Below, piece after piece: positions 41,799 through 54,058 of a stretch of DNA of 64,000 nucleotides. The position numbers were made by a program, and so were the translations under genes. The stretch is taken from assembly GCA_942159475.1 (NCBI GenBank), contig OW804096.1:105994194-106058193 (forward strand). The letters run 5' to 3'. Origin of the DNA: Sthenelais limicola (taxonomy: Eukaryota > Annelida > Polychaeta > Phyllodocida > Sigalionidae). Below the pieces are notes generated by a model that saw nothing but the letters and a program-made list of their open reading frames with translations, was not told where the DNA came from and did not search any database. Position 1 is the stretch's first letter. Each line of letters starts with the position of its first letter.

Positions 41799-44694
41799 AT
41801 GGAATCGGATAATCCGCAATGTCTATCTGAGCTCAAGGGCATGGGAATATTATCAATGAATATCAGATTGATAAGAAACAAAGTATATGAGCTCCATAGT
41901 ACTCTTCTCTGTAGATTTGTAAAAATATTGTGTATCCAAGAAACATGGCTGAATGACTCCGACTTCGATTCTCATGTTCTCCTCGACTCAAATTATAGTA
42001 TATGTAGGTATGATCGTAAATCCGATGACCCAGCTGTAAAAAAGAATGGAGGAGGGTTATGTTGCCTCTTTAGAGATGACTGTACAGTTGATAAATGGAA
42101 ATATAATGACCTAAATATCTGTAATCGCAACATAGAGTTACAATGTCTTGAGGTAAAACCAGGATTGAGAAGGAAGTTTTGCTTACTGAACCTATATCGC
42201 CCGCCGTCGGGCGACAAAGCCCTGTTCATAAATGAGTTAAGGTCATCAATCTCAGGCCTAAAAGAAATGTCAAAACATCATAATATTTTTCTTTGCGGTG
42301 ATATCAATATCAACTTACTGGACAAGAAAGAGTCAAAGGCAAATGATTTTGTCTCAATGTTATCTGACTTTAACCTTGTTTCATGTATCGATAAACCTAC
42401 TAGATACTCAGGTAATACTGGTACCTTAATCAATGTTATGTTCACGGACCATCCGCATATCTTATCATCTAAGGTGCTAAATGTAAATATCTCTGACCAT
42501 CTATGTCTCCTTTCACAATTTAAAAAAGGAAAGGAACAGGTTCACAGAGATGTACGTAAGGGTCGAAGGTATAATTAGCTGAATGAAGCTCATCTTGAAA
42601 ACTACTTACAACCGTATCGTGATGTAGAATTTAGCTTTGGGGATGCTATGAAATCCACAGAGGAAATCTGGACTAATATGAAATCATGTATTATAAAGTA
42701 CTTAGATCGTTGCTGTCCTGTTGAGGAAATAAGAACTGTAAGAAAGGGTAGCTTCAAATTACCAAACGTTCTCTTAAAGAAAATAAGGGACCGTGACAAG
42801 CTGTTCAAAAAATCAAGGAGATACAACTCTGATGAATATTTTAAACAGGCTGTTGCTCTTAGGAGAGAAATCAGTAAACAAATCAAACAACAGAAAAGGG
42901 AAACCATCCGAACAAACCTACAAAATTCTGCTAATAATAGCAAAAAAATTTGGAGAAACATAAACGATCTTTTCGGGAAAGGTTCTAAATCTCTACCAAC
43001 TTCCTTTATACATGATAATCGAGAAATAAATGGTCTTGAAGCTTCTAATAAGCTGAATGAGTTTTTCAGCAAATTTGGTTCAACTGATAGGGAGTCGTCC
43101 CAATCTCACGTGAATTATCTTGATGATGCACCGAAACTAATGATGTCCACAAAAACTCTTATTACTATCGAGAAAATTGAAGATCTGATAAAGGATATTG
43201 ATACTTCCAAAAGCTGTGGCTTTAGTTGGATAAACACTAAGATACTAAAATTATTCCTACAACAGCTCACACCCCATGTCACTCTATTGATGAAGCGTTG
43301 TATGGCCACAGGTGTTATGCCAAAGGAGTGGAAAGAGTACACAATTACACCTATCCCCAAAGAGGGAAACCTGAGATACTTTAATAACTTGAGACCTATC
43401 GCCATAGTTCCGACCCTATCTAAGATACTCGAAAAAATCATATGTACTGCCTTAGTCGATCACATGGAGACGAATGATCTATTTTGTCCCTCTCAAGGAG
43501 GTTTCAGAGCTAACCACTCAACTAATCTAAGCTTTTTTGATTTTCTGTCACCCATAATACATGGTATTAATAATGGACAGCTCACAGTAGCATCCTTCTA
43601 CGACATATCGAAAGCCTTTAACTGTATCGACCACAAAATTCTATATGACAAAATGGTCTATTATAAGTTAAATCCCTCTTTGATCAAAATCATCATGAAC
43701 TATCTCCATAACAGGGCCCAAAGAACAACTATAAATAATTATGTGTCTGACCACATTGTTATAAACAGAGGCGTACCCCAAGGTAGTCATATCGGCCCGA
43801 TAGTATTTCTAATATATATCAACGACCTATCCTCTTGTATAAAAAACCTAATCGCCCCTGATATGAATGTAAATCTGACTCTTTACGCAGATGATACTGC
43901 GGTCAGTATAACTGGCCCAGATCTAAACAAATGTATGACCCACACCCAGCTGGTTATGAACTCAATTAACAAGTGGATGCTGGATAACATGCTTAATCTA
44001 AATGTAAAAAAATGCCAGATACAACTATTGGGAATGACTAATAGATTGAAAAAGGTAAAATTTGATAACCTGGCAAAAATATATCTAAAAGGCCAGGAGG
44101 TTGTAAAAAACAAGAGTAGTGAACTATCTCGGTTTCAAGATCGACGATAAATTAACCATGAAAGGTCATTTGATAAAAATGAAATCATCAGCCATGTATA
44201 AGCTACTACAGTTTCCGCGTATAAGAAAGTATCTCACTATAAAAATGGCAAAGATAATAGTAAAAAGCCATATCTTGTCCTTACTAGAGTACGGTAATCT
44301 TTTCGCATCTATGGCTAGCGTTGACATAAGAACAAAGCTTCAGCGAATCATATATAATGCAGTAAAAACTGTATATTTCAATGACCCTAGGGATAAAATT
44401 GAATTGTGTAACGAATGTCGGATCGATTCTCTAGAAAAACGTTCAAAGATTGCACTTATGCAAATAATGTATAGAAAACGACTGGATAAGAAAAACCTAA
44501 GTGATATACCAGTGATTACTAGATTAAACGAAGGACCGGTGATGAAGGTCATGGTACCAAAACTAGAGAAAGTAGTGCGATCCCCTCACTATATTGGACC
44601 AACCTTATGAAATAGTCTTCCGTCTATTATTCGTTTGAAATCCTGGGATAACATAAAAAGTCATCTTAAATCAACTGATGATTGGTATGGTTGA
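41799..44694 (+). pseudogene. LINE ORF2: APE-type endonuclease and reverse transcriptase (broken)
   Basis: ATG 41799. The endonuclease covers about 41850-42510: SMNIR, catalytic Glu in CIQETW (41940-41942), YRPPSG, GDIN, and SDH at 42492-42500. The TLINVMFTD segment has Asn where Asp is usual. TAG at 42576-42578 interrupts the frame between endonuclease and RT. RT follows in the same frame: RPIAIVPTLSKILEKII, QGGFRANHST, FYDISKAFNCIDH, GVPQGS and YADD at 43884-43895. A one-base loss near 44115 changes frame at the thumb segment (NYLGFKIDD continues in the new frame). TGA at 44608-44610 replaces the expected Trp of LWNSLPS; the natural end is TGA 44692-44694. The product would nick target DNA and copy the LINE RNA from the 3' end. 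Catalytic residues remain, so the damage looks recent or partly artefactual. Confidence 0.9.
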
Positions 44695-45066
44695 CTCTAA
44701 AACATGTCTCTATCATTTGCTTGAGCAAATCAAATCAAATGTATATAATATCTTGCATGCGACATGTCTTTTATCTGTCATGTGGCGGACTATGTTATAA
44801 TTTTGAGGAGAAAAAACAACAACAAAATCTATGTGTTTATTGTAGGTATGTATTTTCCTCAGTAGAGGTACCCAATGTATTCACCAAATGAAACTTGTAA
44901 CCTATAACAACAAGGTATTTTGAAACCCTTAATGTATTAATGACTCGACTTAAATACTTAAAATATTTTATTTATTATGAGATAACATTATATGTTTTCT
45001 GGACTACCATGGAATTATCATTGTATGAAAATGGATCCAATAAAATTTGTTAAAAAAAAAAAAAAA
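44695..45066 (+). other. LINE 3' UTR, polyadenylation signal and poly(A)
   Basis: Non-coding tail ending with AATAAA at 45039-45044 and A15 at 45052-45066. This defines the 3' junction; the downstream flank starts GTCCAGTAAGG. I could not find a matching target-site duplication at the 5' side. Confidence 0.85.
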
Positions 45067-47835
45067 GTCCAGTAAGGTTTTCGGAATCCAATTCCACTGT
45101 AATCCTGAAAAAAAGGGACAATTAACGTGAGCTAGGCTCCCAGTATCTTCTTTCAAGCTATCTACGGTCCAACAAAACCTCTTTTACTAGCATCCAAATG
45201 ACATGCGAATCATTGCTGGCGAGGGAAGGGTTATATTGGTATGTGATAATATTAGTTATTTTATCATGGTAAAATGTCTAGCAGGTTCTCATAATAATAA
45301 TTATCATACAACTTTGGGGAGATCAAATAATTTACGGCAATAACATTATCTAACACATGGCTTTCATGAATAAACTGTATGGCTGAATTGCATTAATGAA
45401 ACAATGCAGGGTTCTGTGATTTGCTGATGGTCTACAAATGTAGGTTATAATAATGATACCGTCCTCAGAGAAAAATTGTCAGAGAACAGGAGAGGTCACC
45501 ATTGCCATCGATTGGAATATTGCTTGGCTTTGTTGTCCCTTATCTAACAGAACAGTAATGATGCATCATCCTGCATAGAGGTTGACAGTCATCAAAAGGA
45601 GAAGCCCCCCTCAATTAGAGATGTAAGGGTATTTGACAATGAAAACAAAGGTGAAACAGAGAAACCAAAATAGAAAGATGTATGGCATGAATGTATAGGT
45701 TGTGCCCTTGAGCTTGACCATTGCAGAAAATAGGAGCGTGCCAAAGTTGTTTTCATAACCATTTATAATAATTTTAAAAAGATTTATAATGCTTATTTAG
45801 ACGATATCGCCTGGGACACTCAAATAAACTATTTCAAGCTGCACAGTTGATGCCTCAAAAGTGCTATTTCCCATGGTGTGGTAATGGTTTTTAGATGCAA
45901 ATCATTAATTTATAATCGAAAGCCTGTAATTCCTTCCCAGGAATATCGATTTTTATTGTTTTCGTTCGAGTTTACAAGGAACATAAAATGTCTCACGTCT
46001 ATTTACGTCAAGGAGGTAATGATAGCACTGGGCTTTCCCAGCCGTGCTCTAAATATCCCTGTTCCCGTTCTATAATGGAATATTACCCACTCAATATAAT
46101 TTTACTCAGTCGTCTTGTTGGACCAAAACAACTGATTTTATGGTCTCCAACTTGGGCAATTCTCCACTCACAATCGGAACACTGCTTTCCAATCGTGACG
46201 ACTGCAGCTCAGCACAGGTTCCAGTTGCGATTCCCATTCCGAACATAACTATAGAGAAAAACGAATAGCCGTAAGTGGTTTTATAAGTGTAGCAGACAAT
46301 GATCATTGCTCATTTATGCGGTAAATTGTGCAAGCAAGGCTTTCTTTGGGATCGACTGACCGTTGCATTGAGGCTTTGACTCTTGAGGGAAAAGCTCCAT
46401 CAGAATATTTATGTTGTTTCCTGGCTTATGCATTAGCGACGGAGGAGTGAGGATATTGGCCGAGCGGGAATATTTCGCCATGTTATTATAAAGACTCCTA
46501 GTACCGGAGAATATCCTCTCAAAACCCCATCCCTGGTTTCCCATGAATAAAAGATAGAAGGGGACTTGTTCGTAAAGGCTCTTAAAGCAGGGAATGGACA
46601 GAGCCTTATTTGTCTTGGTCATTTTTTTTGTGTTCAAATGCAAGTAATGCCCAGTTTTGATGGATTAAGCTTCAGATACCAATTAAATTTGATAAGAGTA
46701 GAATGGTATTGAAATCAATAAAACGCATTTGAAAGCTTAAGCCGCATGGATTCCATGAAGCTCCTTTTTCGCTGAAGGATTTCGAACAAAGGTTTTTTTA
46801 CTATCTCCTGATTCGTGTCCCACGCTTTGGATGTGAACAAAGTATTTTCTGTAAGTAGGGAGAATTGAATTTATAGGGGGATCTATTTCAATTTCTTTTT
46901 ACAGCAGTACTCCAAATATTACTAATCAAAAATTAATAAAGATTAGGTAGAAAGCCATGTTAGATATTGTACTGCTTTGTTTTAAATATCAAAAGTTTAA
47001 CTGCTATAGAAGGCTATGGGAACTTTGAGGAAAATACAGAAATTCCAGTCTATTCCTTTTGAGAATTGGATAAATTATTGGAATATACTTTACTTACTTT
47101 GTACGTACGTTTTAAATATGGGGGAGGGGATGGGGTGATCATCCATCCATATAATATAAAGCTAGAGCGATTTCTACAAAAAGAGGTAGAAAAGAAAAGG
47201 TAGAAATGTCCCGAATGTTCTCGGAATTTGTTGTATTACAAACCACTTTACTGATCTGTAGAGGTCTGTTCCCCCTGTCTGGATGTCGTTGTATGTGGTT
47301 TGTGAAGGTATTTGGGGTGAAAATGTGATTTTGAAGCCTTTTTTAAATTGCGATCTCTACACTCTATTTATAGCCTGGGAAAGCCCCTGTGAGATACTAC
47401 GTCATTTCCCACAACCTAAGTCCAGGGGGACCTAACTATATGCAGAGGAGTGGGAGAGTGAAGAAGAGGGTGTAGGAATAGGAGAGTCCAGGGGCGGATC
47501 CAGGATTTTCAAAAGGAGGGGGTGCACTTTTAAATTTTATTTTAAAGAACATATATGTTATAATCATATATATAACTAACAGCTTAGCTTTTGTTCTGCA
47601 ATGCTTTAAATGTTCAGAGATGCCACTCTCCTATTGCAAACATAAAATCACCCAAAAGGAATTTTCGTTTTGTGCGAATACTTTACCAGAAATTATTTGT
47701 TAAACTTAAGGGTACGGTACGGAACTTTTCTTAAATACAGCATTAGTTTGGCCCACTCACCATTCAAGAATTCATTTTAAGAGCATCCAAGTATTTTCCC
47801 TCTGTAAGAAACTGGGAATCTCCGAACATTTCAAG
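45067..47835. other. Gene-free stretch
   Basis: AT-rich. At 47441-47490 a purine-rich block (ATGCAGAGGAGTGGGAGAGT onward) duplicates part of the purine-rich region at 47877-47925. No supported gene. Confidence 0.4.
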
Positions 47836-48188
47836 GCCATTGGGGAAGCGTGGGGAGAGAGGGTGACCGTCCTACATGCAGAGGAGTGGGAGAGTGAAGA
47901 AGAGGGTGTAGGAATAGGGGAGCGGGAGGGGGAGGGAAAGAAGAGGAGGAGAGAGGAGGGAAAGGATGTAGGGGAAGGGAGAGAGGAGAGGGAGAGAAAG
48001 CGGGAAGGGGGAGCATGAGGAAGGGGGGAGGGAGGGAGGGAAATCGGAGATGGGGCTGGGAGAGAAAAACGAGTATGAGGAAGAGGGGAGGGAGAAGTGA
48101 GGGTGGGAATCGGAGATGGGGTTGGGAGAGAAAAACAGGTATGAAAGACAGAGAAGAGGGGGAGGGGAAAGAGGGAGAGGGTGACTGT
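47836..48188 (+). repeat. Polypurine (GA/GGGA) tract with about 75-bp internal repeats
   Basis: Roughly 350 bp almost purely A and G. The unit GGAGATGGGG(C/T)TGGGAGAGAAAAAC recurs at about 48045 and 48112. The antisense Pro/Ser/Phe frames over it are composition artefacts. Such tracts can form triplex (H-)DNA. Confidence 0.85.
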
Positions 48189-49783
48189 CCGGAGGACGGG
48201 TACTTTGCTAGTATATTATAAAGCCCTCGCAATAATAAATTTAAGAGTATGGTAAGATACCTTAATTCATGACACGATCTTTTAGAGCATAGTGCAATGG
48301 GCCTTAGGAGTCAAAAAAAACTAAAAAGGTTGCCTGAAACTCTAGAGATGAAAATTTAAGAGAAATGACATTTATTTCGATTTTCCTCTAGATATTTGCA
48401 TTTGCTTTTGATGTTCTTGGTTTTTATTCTTAACCTACTTAATTATTCTTGTTTTTCTTGAGTGTCATTGCCTTATTCTTAAGCACGTTTTAACGTGGAA
48501 TTTATTGATGAAGAGCCTCCTTACTGTGTATCCGTCATCTCATCTTCATATTCATCTTCTCGGGCACATACCGGCAGACCTAGGAACTATCCCAGAAATA
48601 CACCAACCCTTTGTACAAATGATAACAATAAAGGATTCATTTATTCATTCTCATTAATTGCCATTATTCATATCTTGCTGAGCAACTGCCATTCCTGTTG
48701 CTTTTATGGTGTATTTCTCGCCTCTCGTTCTTAACCTCGTTGGCCGAATTATTTGGTCATTCGTTGGTATATTGCAGTGTCAATGGTGTAAAATAAAACC
48801 CCTTTAGAAAGGGTAAGTCCACTCGCTGAATATGTTTAGGACTGATTTTCGGCAAAATGATTACCCTATATTTTCCAACTCGTCACCCAGACTCCGGCTG
48901 AACCAAACCTGACAGTAGATAGTGTTGTGAAACTCCCCTTGTGGAATCCAAATGATTGGCGACTAATAATGATTCATTACTGCGATATCACATATATGAA
49001 GTCAATAAACTCGTGGGGACGTGGTCGCGTGGGGTTAGTATGTGTTGCATAAATAACATTCTTCTTTTGTAACCATGGCGAAATTCCCATTCCATTGGCT
49101 TCAATTATGGAGGAAACGATGATAAGGCAACCTCACATACGTCCATGCAAGTTTCATTCATTCATGTATCACTTGTTCACAGAACGAGAGATCATGGATG
49201 GGAATTGTGGCGGCTAATTTGACATTTTCTATGAATACCTAGATGAAGAGAGACAGGTTAATATGAGAAATTCTCATCTGGCAATAGGAATAATTAGACA
49301 ATGACAGAAACAAATGAACGGTGCCTGTCCGGGTTTCCATACCATTCAGCTTCAACTGAAGAAATTTACCACTTCGTGGACAATGTGTCAGATCTCATAA
49401 GTTGATGTTTCATTGTCCCTAATGATTATTAAAGGGTATAATGGGACTCCTCCACTGGATCGCAAGGACTAGCGACAACTTGCGACTGCTCAGAATAGAA
49501 GGTAGTATACTACCCCCCTGGAGGAGTGGAATGCGAAATAAACAGCCTGGTAAAACATTTTGTACGCAACACTATAGCGTGAAATCCTACCACGATATGG
49601 TCAAAAGTAAAAAAAATGGAGCAATCTTCCTCAGAATCCACTTTATCAATTTTTCTTCAACCAAATCCACAGTCTGGTGGTGTATTATATCACTATTTGT
49701 GCACTTAATCCCAAAGAGTGCCCAAAGAAAATCTCAATATTCTTCACATAGTGATGAATTGAATTATATGACTTTATACTAGA
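48189..49783. other. Gene-free stretch
   Basis: AT-rich; the longest frame (49441-49782, +) has no domain or splice context that I can support. Confidence 0.4.
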
Positions 49784-50332
49784 GATACCAACGTGTACAA
49801 CCCTATATAGTGAGTATATTAATTATTTTGGGTGATCTTTTCTTTTAAAGTTCATATTTAGCCCTTAATACCAAACTTTTCCGCGACAGAAAAAAAGTTA
49901 TGCATATCTAAGCATTAACAAGTATACATAATTTTGAGTGTTTATTACCCCATATCTCTATCTTGACGTCTAACTTTACAATCCTATAATTGAATTGTAC
50001 CAGAATTTGTCACGTTAATGAGCCATACGTCTCCCATGAATGTGTAAAATCTCAAGGCTATCTATTGATGTGGCTCGACATAAATACCCATTCTCAGTTT
50101 AGTGTGGGTCTGATGCCTTCATTACTACCATAAGTATTGATAATTACACAATATTTTATTCTGGAAACACATTTTATTTTAGGGGGAAAATGAAAACTAA
50201 CATCCTTATTTTAACAGGTCAGCAAAAACGACTTAATCTTGGCTAAATACACCAGTAATACATTGGATTACATCTAGCTAGGTGTTGAGGTGCACACATG
50301 TACACATTGGTATCCCTGTACACGTTGGTATC
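49784..50332. mobile_element. TIR element with GATACCAACGTGTACA ends
   Basis: GATACCAACGTGTACA at 49784-49799 is matched by its inverted copies TGTACACATTGGTATC (50299-50314) and TGTACACGTTGGTATC (50317-50332). The 0.5-kb interior is AT-rich and non-coding. The same word recurs at 53.6-54.6 kb. Confidence 0.6.
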
Positions 50333-51641
50333 TCAGGCATGGTAATTAGTGATATTTCTTTCAAAAAAACATTTTAGACATAGAATATCTGTCTATTTTG
50401 CAATTCGTTCTATTGTCTTAACTGACTGGCACATTTCAGGAAATTATAATTTAATGTGTACTCTCATTTTTATGATTATTGAGTTATCTGATCTTTCTAT
50501 GATTAATTCAAACCTTCTTCACTTAAGATCTAAAATTAGGAAAAAACTGCTGACACTCGGAAATACTTGCAATATGTATAAAGAATCAATTGAGCATTAA
50601 AACAGAATCATTTGCATTTTTTAAAAAGAATTATGAATGCCACATTGGTATATCACGTGGGTATTGCATGTACATGTGGGTATCACAATCCTGATAATTA
50701 TTGTTAGTTCCTTCCCCACAAAACCTCAGTGATAGAATATTTTCCAATTTCTTACTTTCTTTCTACTGTCCTAGCTAACTGGTACATTATGGAAGTCATT
50801 TATATGTCCTGCATCTTTATCAATCATTGAATTATGTTATTTTTTGTAGTCAATGTAAACCTGTTAAAAAGAGCTATGAAAACATTTTGAGCAAGGGTTC
50901 TTGTAGATGAATAACTATGAATAATATAAATTTTGCGACTTATGACTCATTGTCCTCTCACACATCATATGTTATTGCCCTGGGGCGTCTTAATAATAAT
51001 ATCTATGTTAATGTTAAGCACAAGAAGGTCGGTAGATTGATATTCTTTTCTGATGTCCTTTAAAACTAAAGTAGTTCTTCTATCACATGAACATATTCAC
51101 CTAAACAACTGTTATGATTGATACAGAATTAAAAAAGCAATGTCTAGGCATACACATGGTATACCTAGGGTTGACTATTACATACCTATCAAAAAGATAT
51201 ACATGTATAGAATATTCAAATTAGTCTACAGTCGTATAAATGATATTTTTCAAATGCTTATTCCATGGAAACTAGTTGTGCAAATGCTGGGATTTTTGGC
51301 GTGTTTAAATCTCATTCTTCTTTCAACATGTGTACCAAATTTCAAGACAGTATATTTAATATGAATCCGCATTTAGAAAATCGTCCTAAAATGTATGTTT
51401 TACTACATTACCAGTGATTGCCCATTCGTACATTTCAAAAATTATTTTCCAAACATACATAGATATAAAAGTACTTATTAGATATGTTATAATGGTTAAC
51501 ATCCTAATCTCAGCCTAATCCCATCTTTTAAAATATGATGGTAGCATCAAAATCTATTTGCTTGCGACTCATTTATCTGAGACACCTCACATAATAATAT
51601 ATTATAAAGCAAATATGACAGTATATAGAAGAATTAAGCAT
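50333..51641. other. Gene-free stretch with MITE family C ends
   Basis: TTTGCGACTTATGACTCATTGTCC near 50935 and TTGCGACTCATTTATCTGAGAC near 51562 resemble the right terminus of family C. CACATTGGTATATCACGTGG near 50642 is related to the GATACC motif. No gene. Confidence 0.5.
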
Positions 51642-51871
51642 GTTATACTTGTGACACCCCTATGTGTATTGTGTATGTTTCCCCTACTGGCCCTCTTCAT
51701 TGAGAGGTAGACAGGCTTCAGACTGCCTCCTGCAGTCTGGCCTCTTGACCTTTGTTTGGTGTTTGGTAATAAATAAAAGGAGAGTTGCTGGCAAGGACCA
51801 AGAACCTGAGTTACTGATATGTTCGTTATTTAGTGCAGTACTAATTAGCAAGAACCACAATTCACTACAAT

Positions 51872-51889
51872 TGGTGCCGTGACCAGGAT
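51872..51889 (+). other. Primer binding site, tRNA-His type
   Basis: TGGTGCCGTGACCAGGAT, complementary to an animal tRNA-His 3' end over 18 nt; the site in the large element at 238 shares the first 14 nt. The CCAGGATTTTTCA segment at its end is tandemly duplicated just downstream. Confidence 0.8.
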
Positions 51890-52128
51890 TTTTCACCAGG
51901 ATTTTTCACCTTTCAATATTCTGAGAAAGTTTTCTCTACCATGTATTATGTATGTGCATTGTATGATTTATCAATGTTTTTACATGCATTTTTCTGGCAT
52001 GGATTCCTGTTTTTACTGTCTACTTTACTGTCATATTGCTTATCTCATTCCATTACTAAACCTTATTGTAAGTCACTGTTGTGCCTTTTGCGGTTTTTCC
52101 CTCCAAAAAAAGAGAAAAAGGGGAGTAC

Positions 52129-52556
52129 TGTAGTACTGTGGGTATCACAGGTACTCTTTACTGCTACATTGAGTATGAGTTACAGTCGATTCCACCAGGG
52201 GTTTGCAGTACAGTGCTCTATGTATACTCCTATATGGACCACCAGATGTCCTTCTTATGCACTGCAGCTTATATTAGTGATTACTACTGTATTGTATAGT
52301 CATGTTATGTATGTACTCTGTGTTAACTTGTATGTTATACTTGCGATACCCCTATGTGTATTGTGTATGTTTCCCCTACTGGCCCTCTTCATTGAGAGGT
52401 AGACAGGCTTCAGACTGCCTCCTGCAGTCTGGCCTCTTGACCTTTGTTTGGTGTGTGGTAATAAAGGAGAGTTGCTGGCAAGGACCAAGAACCTGAGTTA
52501 GTGATATGTTCATTATTTAGTGCAGTACTAATTAGCAAGAACCACAATCCACTACA
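52129..52556 (+). repeat. 3' LTR of the TRIM-like element (428 bp)
   Basis: TGTAGT...CCACTACA. Contains a TTCAGACTGCCTCCTGCAGTCTGG hairpin and AATAAAGGA polyadenylation-like signal. Related end to end with the solo LTR at 24842. Confidence 0.88.
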
Positions 52557-52558
52557 AA

Positions 52559-53203
52559 TGTAGTGTTCTTCCAACACAACCCAGGTTCGGACTTAGCAAA
52601 GAACAACCAGAACACAAGCTTAACTTCATTCTTGGTTTATTCACACAACCCTCCGCCGGCCTCTTGCCTGAAACTAGGCAGAGAGGGCTCCTAGGTAGTT
52701 TAGCTCCCTAATCCCTAATCCCTCCCTAGGTGGCCTCCACTATCGGCGATTAGCGTTACCAATAGCGTTACCAATAGAGCGGCCAATTATTGGCCTCTCT
52801 ATTGGTAACGCTAGTTGCCATAGTGGAGGAGGTGGTGCAAATCAGTGGCAAATCATTGCAAATCAGTGGCAAGTTATTCGCGACACCTCGCCGTCATTCG
52901 CCAAAGAATCAAAACGTTTTGATTTTGTTGGCGAATAGATTGCCATTGGCCGTTCATTCGCCACTACTTGCCACTACTTGCCACAGTGGAACAGCTCATT
53001 ACCAATTGCGTTACCAATTGATTTTCTATTCGCCACTACTTGCCATTCATTTGGCCGCGCTCTATTCGCCGCGCTCTATTCGCCGCGCTCTATTCGCCGC
53101 GCTCTATTCGCCGCGCTCTATTCGCCGCGCTCTATTCGCCGCGCTCTATTCACCACTACTTGCCAATGGTGGAGGCACCCTATAAGAGTTCATGGTGTTT
53201 ACA
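52559..53203 (-). mobile_element. Possible inverted solo LTR or compound repeat
   Basis: Begins TGTAGTG two bases after the preceding LTR and ends GTTTACA. On the minus strand an AATAAA (complement at about 52636-52643) lies about 80 bp from the CACTACA end, as in an LTR. It contains inverted repeats around CCACTATCGGCGATTAGCGTTACCAATAG and a 14-bp array. I find no target-site duplication, so the assignment is tentative. Confidence 0.3.
53055..53152 (+). repeat. 14-bp tandem array (CCGCGCTCTATTCG), about 7 copies
   Basis: Units begin at 53055, 53069, 53083, 53097, 53111, 53125 and 53139, essentially identical. Frames translating to ALYSPRSIRR-type repeats are artefacts. It is a local CpG-rich island within AT-rich DNA. 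Confidence 0.95.
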
Positions 53204-53593
53204 GCATACATACAGAAAGATATCATGAAATGATGAGGGATGAAGCATAAATCACAGACACTTATACACATATTGAGACATTATGGTAAATAGTATTGAA
53301 CTCCATACCTAAGTCTTGATAGGTAATAGTTACATTGATCATGTAGATTGATGAGATATAAAAGCAATGGCTTTAGCAGTACAGCAAATGGTAGTGCCCT
53401 CTGTTGTTATTCAGCAGAACTAATCAACAGTACCAAATATAAGATACAATGATACCTTGAGTATTGAATATCACTACACTAATATATTTCAAGGTGAGAC
53501 CTGTTAATAATAAAAGATTAAGTTGATGATAAAGCCCTTGATATGTGATATCAGTTATCCGAAATACCATTCAGTCCAAAACCCATCATGTAT

Positions 53594-54058
53594 CTGTAAA
53601 AATATCCCAGCTAAACTAGACTACATGATACCAAGCTGTAAATCTGATACCAATGTGTACGCCTGATACCAACGTGTACACTCAATAAACATAAAAAATA
53701 CCTTTCAACTTGCAGAAAATACCCTAATAAATTATGGTTTGGATGCACAGATTCATTATCAACATAGTTTGGTAGGATTAATATGTTGACCTCTGACAAA
53801 AGATTAATAGCAAGTTGATTGGCTTGATATTTTGATAAAAATAATATCTTCTTCAATAACAAAATCAAACTCCTTAAGATTTTGCAATCAAATCAAGTCA
53901 TGATACTGTGAGTATGTGATAGATACATTCCGGGCAAAATCACTGAATTCTGATTTAAATTGATTATCTGATGAAGGTTTATAGTTGGAACAGAGATACC
54001 AACGTGTAGGTATCATGTTGGTATCATGTAGTCTAGTTTAGCTGGGATATTTTTACAG
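53594..54058. mobile_element. TIR element with perfect 40-bp inverted repeats
   Basis: 53594-53633 and 54019-54058 are exact inverted copies over 40 bp (CTGTAAAAATATCCCAGC at the outer end, CATGATACCA at the inner). The 385-bp interior holds GATACCAA(C/T)GTGTAC words at 53646, 53665 and 53995. The perfect TIRs suggest recent activity or gene conversion. Confidence 0.85.

Larger units (their letters stand above)
39285..45066 (+). mobile_element. Non-LTR retrotransposon (LINE) with NADAR-bearing ORF1
   Basis: Two-ORF LINE: ORF1 (coiled coil, RRM/CTD-like part, NADAR domain), a 0.7-kb inter-ORF region, ORF2 (APE-type endonuclease and RT), 3' UTR with AATAAA and a 15-base poly(A). Motif style (SKAFxxIDH, GVPQGS, YADD, LxNSLPSxIR at the C-terminus) fits the CR1/L2/Jockey-like group. 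The 5' end is uncertain; 39285 is an estimate from a GC-richer, YY1-like segment. ORF1 has two frameshifts; ORF2 has one frameshift and two stops, so this copy is inactive as written. Confidence 0.9.
51642..52556 (+). mobile_element. Coding-free LTR element (TRIM-like), 5' LTR truncated
   Basis: 5' LTR remnant 51642-51869, primer site 51872-51889, about 240 bp of non-coding interior, polypurine tract (AAAAAAAGAGAAAAAGGGG, about 52105-52123) and a full 3' LTR 52129-52556. The two LTRs differ at several positions (about 3% by eye) over the shared 228 bp. No gag or pol is present, so it must depend on another element's proteins. Confidence 0.9.

Noticed and set aside
47831..48232. 133-aa Pro/Ser/Phe-rich minus-strand ORF
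   Set aside because: Antisense of the polypurine tract; composition artefact.
49441..49782. 113-aa plus-strand ORF
   Set aside because: Longest frame of its region but no domain, no Kozak or splice support, and typical composition of random AT-rich DNA.
52790..53250. Three overlapping ORFs with ALYSPRSIRR repeats
   Set aside because: A 14-bp period opens all three frames; same peptide in each, so repeat-driven.
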